Of a stretch of DNA of 64,000 bases, positions 57,430 through 64,000 are shown piece by piece (the stretch's first letter is position 1; the number at the start of each line of letters is the position of its first letter). Both the position numbers and the translations under genes were made by a program. Source of the stretch: Microbacterium helvum (GTDB lineage: Bacteria > Actinomycetota > Actinomycetes > Actinomycetales > Microbacteriaceae). The stretch spans positions 143,308 through 207,307 of the forward strand of contig NZ_JACXZS010000010.1 of NCBI RefSeq assembly GCF_014779795.1. Direction: 5' to 3'. The notes under the pieces are model-generated. The model was not told the DNA's origin. It searched no databases and worked only from the letters and a program-made list of their open reading frames with translations.

Positions 57430-59427
57430 TCAGACGCCGGTGCGCGCGTTGCGCTCTGCCCGCGCGTCGCGCTCGGCGAGAGCCGCCAGGCGGGCGTTGT
57501 ACTCCTCGAGCTCGGCGTCCCCCGTACGATCCGCGTGACGGTCGCGGCGCTTCGTCTCGCGGTCGTCGCTGCGGCTCCACTGGATCGCCACGGTGATGGC
57601 GACGATGAGCGTCGGGATCTCGCCGATCGACCAGGCGATGCCGCCGCCGGTGTACTGGTCCTCCATGGGGGTGGCGCCCCACGTGCGCCCCATCGAGCCG
57701 AACCACTCGGCCACCATGAGCCCCTCCTGCATCATGATCGCGATGCCGAAGAACGCGTGCATCGCCATGACGCCGATGAGCAGCAGCAGCCGGCCCGGGT
57801 ACGGCAGCCGGTAGGGCACCGGGTCGATGCCGATGAGCGTCATCACGAACAGGTAGCCCGTGATGAGGAAGTGCGCGATCATCCACTCGTGGCCGAGGTG
57901 GTCGTACAGCGACCAGCGGAACAGGTCGGTGAAGTAGAACACCCACAGCGATCCGACGAAGAGCCCCGCCGCGACGAAGGGATTCGTGAGGATGCGGGCG
58001 ACCGGGGAATGCACGGCCCACAGGATCCACTCACGACCGCCGCGCGTGCCGTCGTCGCGCTTGTGGATCGCGCGGGCGGCGAGCGTGATCGGCGCCCCTG
58101 GGACGAGCAGCAGCGGGATCGCCATGGTGAGCAGCATGTGGCCGACCATGTGCATGCTGAACAGGTAGTCCTGGTAGACGTTGATGACGCCGCCGGTGAC
58201 CCACACCAGCAGCAGCCAGCCGAGCACCCACATGATCGTGCGGTAGATCGGCCAGGCATCGCCGCGGCGGCGCAGCCGCCACACGCCGGCGAGGTAGAAG
58301 AAGATCGCGAATCCCGCGACGACCGCCCACAGCAGGTCGATGTTCCACGCCGTGAACCAGGCGTCGATCGTCAGTTCGGGCGGGAGCGGAGCATCCGTGA
58401 GGCGCTCGGCGGGCGTCGGGGTCGCCGGGATCAGCGGCGCCACCGGAGGGGGCGTGCGGGCGAGGGCGGTGGCCGCGCCGCTCGCGATGCCCATCAGCAC
58501 GATCTCGAAGCCGATGAGCGTCCAGAACGAGCGGGTGGCAGCATCCTGACCGCGCATCTTTCCGATGAGGCGCGTGCGGTACCAGGCGCCGAAGAGGCCG
58601 AGCGCGATGAGGGCGACCACCTTGACCGCGAGGATCGCGCCGTACGGCGAGATGAGCGCCGACCACGTCTGCAGGCCGATGACCGCGCGCGCGACGCCCG
58701 AAACCGCGACGACGCAGAACGCGGCGATCGCGATGCTCGAGTACCTGCCGACGGTGTCGGCGCTGCGCTCGCGCGACTGCAGCGGCCGGACGATCACGAT
58801 GAGCAGCAGCCCGCCCACCCACACCGCGGCGCCGATCATGTGCAGGATGAGGGCCGTCATGGCCTCGTGGTGGAAGGCCTCTTCGCCCGAGTGCCCCTGC
58901 GTGCCCATCGGGACGAGGGATGCCGCCGCCAGCAGCGCGACGAAGAACGTGGCCGTCCACGACCGGACCGCGAAGGTCAGCACCGTCAGCGCGGCGCCCG
59001 CGATCGTCGTGATGAGCCAGGTGCGCCCGGGCTCGGTCTCGACGATGTACCGGCCGAGTTGGGCGCCGAACTCGGGGCCGAGGCTGACGACGGGATTGAA
59101 CGCGTCGACGAAGGTCAGGATGCCGGTAGCCGCGGCCGCGAGGGTGAACACGGCCGCCGAGATCGAGGCCACGTCCAGCGCGACGTCGAACTCGCGCTCG
59201 CCCGCGCGCAGCGCGAAGAGGGCCGTCACGAGGACGCCGACCATGCCCGCGGCCGACAGATTGACCAGCAGCGTCACGGTCGGCAGCATCCAGCGGACGA
59301 ACGGTCCGGGATCGGCGATCGCGAGCGGCGCCGCCCCGCCGCCGAAGGCGAGCGCCCACACCATCGCCGCGAGCGCGGTCACGACGAGGAGCGCGGGCCC
59401 GACGGCCCGCAGCGCGCGGGGATTCAC
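57430..59427 (-). CDS. Fused CopD-like and CtaG-like copper membrane protein
   Basis: 665 residues, about 15 helices. The N-half resembles CopD (ILHMIGAAVWVGGLLLIVIVRPLQ, a typical His-containing helix). The C-half is the caa3-type CtaG domain (FSMHMVGHMLLTMAIPLLLVPGAPITLA, LGHEWMIAHFLITGYLFV). Both parts carry His/Met ligands in membrane helices. A role in copper import and cytochrome-oxidase copper insertion is inferred from the families. GTG 59427 is chosen because upstream coding potential is lost. Confidence 0.88.
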   Translation of the reverse strand: MNPRALRAVGPALLVVTALAAMVWALAFGGGAAPLAIADPGPFVRWMLPTVTLLVNLSAAGMVGVLVTALFALRAGEREFDVALDVASISAAVFTLAAAATGILTFVDAFNPVVSLGPEFGAQLGRYIVETEPGRTWLITTIAGAALTVLTFAVRSWTATFFVALLAAASLVPMGTQGHSGEEAFHHEAMTALILHMIGAAVWVGGLLLIVIVRPLQSRERSADTVGRYSSIAIAAFCVVAVSGVARAVIGLQTWSALISPYGAILAVKVVALIALGLFGAWYRTRLIGKMRGQDAATRSFWTLIGFEIVLMGIASGAATALARTPPPVAPLIPATPTPAERLTDAPLPPELTIDAWFTAWNIDLLWAVVAGFAIFFYLAGVWRLRRRGDAWPIYRTIMWVLGWLLLVWVTGGVINVYQDYLFSMHMVGHMLLTMAIPLLLVPGAPITLAARAIHKRDDGTRGGREWILWAVHSPVARILTNPFVAAGLFVGSLWVFYFTDLFRWSLYDHLGHEWMIAHFLITGYLFVMTLIGIDPVPYRLPYPGRLLLLIGVMAMHAFFGIAIMMQEGLMVAEWFGSMGRTWGATPMEDQYTGGGIAWSIGEIPTLIVAITVAIQWSRSDDRETKRRDRHADRTGDAELEEYNARLAALAERDARAERNARTGV

Positions 59428-59466
59428 ACGGTCAAGCCTACGTCGCGGACCAACGCGCCCAGACAG

Positions 59467-59507
59467 CGAGAGAGGGGATGCCGCGGATCGCGGCATCCCC
59501 TCTCTCG
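59467..59507 (-). terminator. Terminator of the HU gene
   Basis: CGAGAGAGGGGATGCCGCG pairs perfectly with its complement around a three-base GAT loop (19-bp stem). It lies 15 bases downstream of the HU stop. The stem includes the GGATGCC word. Confidence 0.75.
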
Positions 59508-59522
59508 AGGACTGCGTCGGAA

Positions 59523-59810
59523 TTACTTGACGGCAGCCTTGAGCTTCGAGCCCGCGGTGACCTTGACGCGCTTGCCCGCGGGGATCTTGATCTCTTCGCC
59601 GGTCTGCGGGTTGCGGCCCGTGCGAGCCGAGGTGGCGACCTGCTCGAACGCGAGCCAGCCCGGGATCGAGACCTTGTTGCCGGCCGCGACGGCGTCGGAC
59701 ACGGTCGAGAAGAGGGAGTCGAGCACGCCCGAGACGGCGGACTGGCTCTGGCCGGTCGCGCTCGCGATGCTCGCGACGAGCTCGGTCTTGGTGATGGTCT
59801 TGTCGGCCAT
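59523..59810 (-). CDS. HU-family DNA-binding protein
   Basis: 95 residues. MADKTITKTELVASIASATGQSQSAVSGVLDSLFSTVSDAVAAGNKVSIPGWLAFEQVATSARTGRNPQTGEEIKIPAGKRVKVTAGSKLK is a complete HU, with the beta-arm motif GRNPQTGEEI. No Lys/Ala-rich actinobacterial tail, so it is the short form. TTGGAGGA precedes the ATG. Confidence 0.95.
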   Translation of the reverse strand: MADKTITKTELVASIASATGQSQSAVSGVLDSLFSTVSDAVAAGNKVSIPGWLAFEQVATSARTGRNPQTGEEIKIPAGKRVKVTAGSKLKAAVK

Positions 59811-60074
59811 GTGGTTGTCCTCCAAAGACGACGACTGCCGTCCTGTCATTGCTCGGTCCGGACGGCTGGCGCCCCCCGGCTGGTCGGATCGACCGGGACC
59901 GAATGTACCCGACACGGCCGACAGTTCCGCGTATTTCTGCGGATTTCTGCCGATTCAGGCCGCGTGTCCTGTGTTCAGAGTGACGAAAGTGGCTCTTGAG
60001 CCCGCCAGAGACCGTGGACATCGCTCGAGACCTGGCGATAGATTATCGATTACTCACCATCGATTGGAGCAAAG

Positions 60075-62054
60075 ATGCTTCCTCCTCAACCGTCCCCACG
60101 GCGGAAGATCATGGCAGGAACGGCCCTCGGAATCGCGGCCGCACTCACCGTCGCCGGAGCTGCGGCGGCGGCCCCGACCGCGGAGCCACGCACGTTCTAC
60201 GTGTCGGCCGCCGCGAGCGGAGGTGGGGACGGCACCTCGCCGGCCTCGGCCTTCCGCAGCATCCAGGAATGCGCCGACGTGCTCGACGCCGGAGACACCT
60301 GCGAGATCGGTTCGGGCACCTACCGCGAGACCGTCACGCCCGCCGCCTCGGGCACCGAGGACCGTCCGATCACGTATCGCGCAGCCCCCGGCGCGGACGT
60401 CGTGGTCAACGGCAGCGAGCGGCTCACCGGCTTCACGCCGGTACTGCCGAAGGATCTCGCCGCCATCACGGCTGCAGACCCGTTCGCGGCGGACTCGCTC
60501 TTCAGCGCCGCCGTCGCGCAGCGCAAGATCTACAGCGTCCCGGTCGACCTCGGCGCGAAGGGCGGCGAGGAGCAGGTGTTCATCGACGGCTCCATGTCGA
60601 TCGAGGCGTCGTACCCGTACCCGGGCGCCGACCTGCTCGACCCCGAGATCCGCCGCGCCGCAGCCGGCTCGGCGGAGGCGACCATCGTCGACCCGCAGAT
60701 GACACGTCCCGCCGGCTACTGGGACGGCGCCCGCGCCCTCACCGCGTACTGGTACATCACGACCACAGGCGCCGTCGCGAGCTCGGACGTCGGCTCGATC
60801 ACCCTGCAGACCGCCCCGCTGTGCGTGCACAAGGTCGTCCCGACCGACACGTGGTACCGCCTATCGGGCAAAATCGGCGAACTCGGCTACAACGGCGCCC
60901 ACTTCTACGACCCCGCCACGAAGCGTCTCTACCTCTACAGCGACGACAACCCCAACAGCCACTTCATCGAGGCGAAGAAGCGGCAGCTGGCATTCGATCT
61001 GAGCGCGGCCTCCGGCATCCATCTCGAAGGTCTCGGGCTGTTCGCCTCGTCGGTGCAGACGGGCACCTCGAGCACGGGCGTCGTCCTCGACGGCATCGAC
61101 GCGAAGTACCTCAGCCACTACTGGGATGTCACCCGCGGCGCCACCAACTGCGGCGAGAACGTCACCCGCGGCGTCGGCGACACCGGCATCGTGCTGAACG
61201 GCACCGGCAACACGGTGAAGAACAGCACCATCCAGTACAGCGCCGGCAACGGCATCGCGCTGCGCGGCTGGGGCAACACCGCGATCGACAACGTCATCAC
61301 CGACGTCGACTACGCCGGCACCTACGCCGCGCCCGTCGCGGTGCAGGGCCACAGCCAGACCGTCATGTACAACACGATGGCCCGCGTCGGCCGCAGCGGG
61401 GTCAACCTGCAGTGGAACGGCGTCGAGGGCACCGTCCCGGGCCCCGACCGCATCGCCTACAACGACATCTCGGGCTACGCGAGCCTCAGTGTCGACACGG
61501 CGGCGATCTACACCTGCTGCTCGTCGCACATGGAGGGGACGCAGATCGACCACAACGTGCTGCACGACCCGAACGCGCGCCCCGGCGGCGTGTACCCGTT
61601 CGGCATGTCGGGCATCTACGCCGACAACGGGCAGAGCGACCTGCGCATCCACAACAACGTCGGCTGGGGCAACCCCGAGGGCACCGTCGAGCTCAACGGC
61701 CTCGGCTCGGGCAGTCACGACAACCTCGTCTACAACAACACCGGAGGAATGACGCTGTTCTACGTCAAGGGGCCGGGGCAGTCGACGGGCAGCGTCGTGA
61801 CGAACAACATCGGCCCGATCCGGGGTCTCGCCGGCGCGACCGACGGCGGGCTGGTGCTGTCGAACAACTTCACCGAGGGCGACCCGCTGTTCGTCGACCC
61901 GGCGAACCACGACTACCGTCTGCAGGCCGGTTCGCCGGCGCGCGGCGTCGCGACGCCGCTGCCGCCGTACACCGACGGCGGGGCCGACGCGGTGCCGAGC
62001 CTCGGCGCCTTCCAGTTCGGCGCCGAGCCCTGGACGGCCGGCGCCCGTCGCTGA
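60075..62054 (+). CDS. Secreted right-handed beta-helix protein, lyase-like
   Basis: 659 residues. Signal peptide with RRK then IMAGTALGIAAALTVAGAAAAA. FYVSAAASGGGDGTSPASAFRSIQECADVLDAGDTCEIGSGTYRETV is the usual entry of chondroitinase-B/PL6-like or pectate-lyase-like helices; parallel-helix repeats run to about 620 (GIVLNGTGNTVKNSTIQYSAGNGIALRGWGN). It could attack a uronic polymer outside the cell, complementing the locus at 33-50 kb, but it is not in that operon and the active site cannot be assigned. Confidence 0.82.
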   Translation: MLPPQPSPRRKIMAGTALGIAAALTVAGAAAAAPTAEPRTFYVSAAASGGGDGTSPASAFRSIQECADVLDAGDTCEIGSGTYRETVTPAASGTEDRPITYRAAPGADVVVNGSERLTGFTPVLPKDLAAITAADPFAADSLFSAAVAQRKIYSVPVDLGAKGGEEQVFIDGSMSIEASYPYPGADLLDPEIRRAAAGSAEATIVDPQMTRPAGYWDGARALTAYWYITTTGAVASSDVGSITLQTAPLCVHKVVPTDTWYRLSGKIGELGYNGAHFYDPATKRLYLYSDDNPNSHFIEAKKRQLAFDLSAASGIHLEGLGLFASSVQTGTSSTGVVLDGIDAKYLSHYWDVTRGATNCGENVTRGVGDTGIVLNGTGNTVKNSTIQYSAGNGIALRGWGNTAIDNVITDVDYAGTYAAPVAVQGHSQTVMYNTMARVGRSGVNLQWNGVEGTVPGPDRIAYNDISGYASLSVDTAAIYTCCSSHMEGTQIDHNVLHDPNARPGGVYPFGMSGIYADNGQSDLRIHNNVGWGNPEGTVELNGLGSGSHDNLVYNNTGGMTLFYVKGPGQSTGSVVTNNIGPIRGLAGATDGGLVLSNNFTEGDPLFVDPANHDYRLQAGSPARGVATPLPPYTDGGADAVPSLGAFQFGAEPWTAGARR

Positions 62055-62060
62055 TCCTGT

Positions 62061-62096
62061 GGGGAGTGGATGCCGCAGACGCGGCATCCACTCCCC
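62061..62096. terminator. Bidirectional terminator hairpin 1
   Basis: GGGGAGTGGATGCCGC and GCGGCATCCACTCCCC form a perfect 16-bp stem with a four-base loop between the convergent beta-helix and TetR genes. Confidence 0.75.
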
Positions 62097-62098
62097 GC

Positions 62099-62135
62099 CC
62101 GAGGGGCCGGAACCCACGAGGTTCCGGCCCCTCGG
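62099..62135. terminator. Bidirectional terminator hairpin 2
   Basis: A second stem of 15 bp (core GAGGGGCCGGAAC with GTTCCGGCCCCTC, seven-base loop) follows directly. It precedes the TetR stop and can terminate the opposing transcript. Confidence 0.7.
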
Positions 62136-62139
62136 CGCG

Positions 62140-62727
62140 TCAGGACCGGTGCGCGGCGATGAGATCGCGGGCGGTGCGGGCGAAGGCGGGGCCGACGCGG
62201 TCCTGCCCGTCGAGGTACCCGCCGACGAGTGCGGCGTCGCGCAGCAGGACGAGGGATGCCGCCACCCCGTCGGGATCGCGCAGCCCCGCCTGCTCGGCCA
62301 GCTGCCGCAGGGTCTCGCGGAACCACTCGCGGTGGTCGGCGATGAGCTCGCGCACGGGGCCCTCGTCGGGGTACTCCGCGGCGGCGTTGATGAAGGGGCA
62401 GCCGCGCGTGTGGCGGTCGCGGATGTCGCGCTCGATGCCGTCGACGACGAGGTCCAGCAGCACGGCAGGGTCGTCCGACACCTGGGCCGCCTGCGCGAAC
62501 AGGCCGCGCAGCCCCTGGTCCTCGCCCTCGAGGTAGGCGAGGACCAGCCCCTCCTTGCCGGCGAACTGCTTGTACATCGTGGCGCGCGTGACGCCGGCCT
62601 CTTCGATGATGCGGTCGACGCCCACCGAGTGGATGCCCTCGTTGTAGAACAGCTCGGTGGCCGCGCCGAGCAGGCGCTCCCGGGCCGAGCCGGGACGTGT
62701 GGCCGTGGCATCCGTCGTCATCGTCAT
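62140..62727 (-). CDS. TetR/AcrR-family regulator
   Basis: 195 residues. HTH: ARERLLGAATELFYNEGIHSVGVDRIIEEAGVTRATMYKQFAGKEGLVLAYLE. The C-terminal ligand domain has RGCPFINAAAEYPDEGPVRELI, seen in TetR proteins near oxidoreductase or hydrolase genes. ATG 62727 with AGAAAGG upstream. Divergent from the alpha/beta hydrolase gene, which it probably represses via TAGAACGTTCGGTCTA. Confidence 0.85.
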   Translation of the reverse strand: MTMTTDATATRPGSARERLLGAATELFYNEGIHSVGVDRIIEEAGVTRATMYKQFAGKEGLVLAYLEGEDQGLRGLFAQAAQVSDDPAVLLDLVVDGIERDIRDRHTRGCPFINAAAEYPDEGPVRELIADHREWFRETLRQLAEQAGLRDPDGVAASLVLLRDAALVGGYLDGQDRVGPAFARTARDLIAAHRS

Positions 62728-62776
62728 GAGCCTTTCTTCCTCTCCATCGTGCCATGTGGGAGTACTCTTGCGTAGA

Positions 62777-62792
62777 TAGAACGTTCGGTCTA
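62777..62792. promoter_or_regulatory. TetR operator TAGAACGTTCGGTCTA
   Basis: An imperfect palindrome with TAGA/TCTA ends and a central AACGTT lies between the divergent TetR and hydrolase genes, a standard place for autoregulation. Confidence 0.5.
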
Positions 62793-62872
62793 CCATCAGG
62801 ATACATCAGCCGAACCGCACCGGATCCGGAGCCCTCACACGCACGAGCACCACCTCACCCAAGGAGCACGAC

Positions 62873-63709
62873 ATGACCACCTCGACCAAGACCCCGATCG
62901 TCCTGATCCACGGACTGTGGATGACCCCCAAGAGCTGGGACACCTGGGCGGAGCGCTTCCGTGCCGCCGGCCACGAGGTCATCGTCCCGGGCTGGCCTGG
63001 CATCGACGACCGCACGGTCGCAGACATCCGCAGCAACCCCGAGGCGCTCAAGGGAGTGGGGCTGAAGCAGATCGCCGACAACTACGAGCGCATCATCCGC
63101 GCCCTGCCCGAGAAGCCGATCATCATGGGCCACTCGTTCGGCGGCGTGATCACACAGATGCTCGCCGACCGGGGCCTCGGCGTCGCGTATGTCGGCGTCG
63201 CACCGGGGCAGACGGCAGGCGTCACGACGCTGCCGCTGTCGACGCTGTGGACCGGCACGCCGATCCTCTCCAACCCGTTCGGGCGCAACGGCGCCAAGCC
63301 GTTCAGCAAGCGCCACTTCCACTTCACCTTCGGCAACGACCTGCCACGTGCGGAGTCCGACCAGCTGTGGGACGAGTACGCGGTCAACTCGTACAACCGC
63401 GTGTTCTTCGAGGGCGTCACCTCGGTGCTCAACGAGAAGAACGGCGTCACGCACGTCGACTACTCCCGCCCCGACCGCGCGCCGTTCCTCGTCATCACCG
63501 GCGAGATCGACCACGTCGTGCCGCCGGCGATCGGCAAGGCCATCGTGAAGAAGTACACCGCGACCGGCAGCCCCGCGATCGTGGAGTACAAGGAGTACGC
63601 CGGCCGCACCCACCGCCTGGTCAGCCAGGACGGCTGGGAAGAGATCGCCGACGACGCGCTCGACTGGGCCACGACGCACCAGGTCCGCGAGCCCGAGGCC
63701 GCGGTCTGA
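62873..63709 (+). CDS. Alpha/beta hydrolase (chloroperoxidase-like)
   Basis: 278 residues. IVLIHGLWMTPKSWDTWAERFRAAGHEVIVPGWPGID, nucleophile elbow IMGHSFGGVITQ, Asp in LVITGEIDHVVPP, and His in YAGRTHRLVSQDGWEE form a complete triad. Resembles non-heme haloperoxidase/esterase-like hydrolases. AAGGAG lies before the ATG. Likely induced when the TetR ligand is present. Confidence 0.85.
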   Translation: MTTSTKTPIVLIHGLWMTPKSWDTWAERFRAAGHEVIVPGWPGIDDRTVADIRSNPEALKGVGLKQIADNYERIIRALPEKPIIMGHSFGGVITQMLADRGLGVAYVGVAPGQTAGVTTLPLSTLWTGTPILSNPFGRNGAKPFSKRHFHFTFGNDLPRAESDQLWDEYAVNSYNRVFFEGVTSVLNEKNGVTHVDYSRPDRAPFLVITGEIDHVVPPAIGKAIVKKYTATGSPAIVEYKEYAGRTHRLVSQDGWEEIADDALDWATTHQVREPEAAV

Positions 63710-63741
63710 CACGGCTCCGTCTGCGCCGCAGCACATCGCGG

Positions 63742-63830
63742 CGGCTCCGGAGTTCGGATAATCGCACGTTTTCCGGATGCTTCGGCCCGAGGCATCCGGA
63801 GAACGTGCGATTGTCCGATATTCGGATCGG
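63742..63830. repeat. 89-bp palindromic element, second copy
   Basis: Reverse-oriented copy of the element inside the uroporphyrinogen methyltransferase gene, the same length, with the same central TTCCGGA..CTTCGGCC..GGCATCCGGA hairpin and terminal TTCGGATCGG. Here it lies 33 bases after the hydrolase stop and could act as its terminator. Confidence 0.75.
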
Positions 63831-63837
63831 CGTGCTG

Positions 63838-63873
63838 GAGCCGAGCAGACCGGAGCGGAGCCGAGCAGGCCGG
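63838..63873. repeat. Two 16-bp direct repeats next to the insertion element
   Basis: GAGCCGAGCAGACCGG (63838-63853) and GAGCCGAGCAGGCCGG (63858-63873) differ at one base and are 20 bp apart. The second abuts the presumed element end at 63874. Confidence 0.5.
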
Positions 63874-64000
63874 TGAATCGCCCTGGGTTTCGTTCCGTTC
63901 TTGAAGTAAGGATGGAACACGATGAATCAGAAGTACTCGGCGGAGATGCGTGAGCGCGCGTTGCGGATGCTGGATGAGGCCAAGCCCGATCACGCGAACC
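63874..64000 (+). mobile_element. Left end of an IS3-type insertion sequence (cut by window edge)
   Basis: TGAATCGCCCTGGGTTTCG at 63874 resembles IS3-family left inverted repeats (TG first, GC-rich beginning). A transposase OrfA reading frame starts 48 bases further. The right end and target duplication are outside the window. Confidence 0.55.
63922..64000 (+). CDS. IS3-family transposase OrfA, N-terminal fragment
   Basis: Starts MNQKYSAEMRERALRMLDEAK, the usual opening of the HTH-bearing OrfA of IS3-type elements; it is cut by the window edge after 26 codons. AAGTAAGGATGG precedes the ATG. OrfB with the DDE core would follow outside the window. Confidence 0.75.
   Translation, partial: MNQKYSAEMRERALRMLDEAKPDHAN

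Noticed and set aside
55999..60702. Plus-strand open frame of 1567 codons
   Set aside because: It crosses several convincing genes on both strands and translates to Arg/Asp/Gly-rich nonsense; no ribosome site or domain.

Overview
The window is very GC-rich, densely coded DNA with GTG and TTG starts, four-base stop/start overlaps and a markedly over-represented GGATGCC/GGCATCC word. Gene content and protein style point to a high-GC actinobacterium of the Microbacteriaceae, most likely Microbacterium or a close relative. This is an inference from gene order and sequence character, not from a database search.

Layout. 1-4.9 kb: tail of a frameshifted FtsX-type permease, an Atg22-like MFS transporter, a small membrane protein and a membrane-anchored binding-domain/VWA protein. 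4.9-6.6 kb: two divergent winged-helix regulators, both with His/Gly-rich tracts, around a control region full of ACATG half-sites. 6.8-19.0 kb: a complete assimilatory sulfate-reduction unit (CbiX chelatase, sulfite reductase, APS reductase, CysD, CysN, an Ssu-type ABC importer, uroporphyrinogen-III methyltransferase, FprA, 7Fe ferredoxin, TrxB-like flavoprotein). 19.0-19.5 kb: a tandem array of 150-bp palindromic repeats. 19.5-32.9 kb: mixed small genes: PadR regulator, two tandem paralogous membrane proteins, a possibly truncated metallophosphoesterase, dCTP deaminase, tRNA-Gly(CCC), an SRPBCC/ArsR pair with twin operators, an acyltransferase-toroid fusion, an HNH endonuclease, GrpB and a sugar kinase.

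33.1-49.9 kb is a uronate-polysaccharide utilisation locus. A 12-gene minus-strand operon (DUF2264 protein, solute-binding lipoprotein, two permeases, YesL, GH88 unsaturated glucuronyl hydrolase, FAH-family enzyme, KduD, KduI, KdgK, KDPG aldolase, GH35) diverges from a heparinase II/III-like lyase and a DeoR/LacI hybrid regulator. Together they import and cleave an unsaturated uronate oligosaccharide and take it through DKI, DKII, KDG and KDPG to pyruvate and triose phosphate. The natural substrate is not evident.

49.9-64 kb: a Gfo/Idh/MocA oxidoreductase, an EamA exporter, a class-C serine hydrolase homologue lacking its catalytic Ser and Lys, DUF2470 and heme oxygenase genes behind an iron (DtxR/IdeR-type) box, a PIF1-like helicase, an ABM protein, a CopD-CtaG fusion, HU, a secreted beta-helix protein, a TetR regulator with a divergent alpha/beta hydrolase, and the left end of an IS3-type element.

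The most unusual signal is a set of extragenic palindromic repeat families that have also entered coding sequences without breaking them. An 89-bp element lies in frame in the N-terminus of the uroporphyrinogen methyltransferase and recurs near the right edge. A TTGAGCGAGCGGAGCGAG family forms the 19-kb array, lies in frame in the Ssu permease, and supplies the stop codon of two unrelated genes. Other in-frame palindromes sit in CysD, the heparinase-like gene (two) and the DUF2264 gene. All coordinates, alignments and counts were made by eye.
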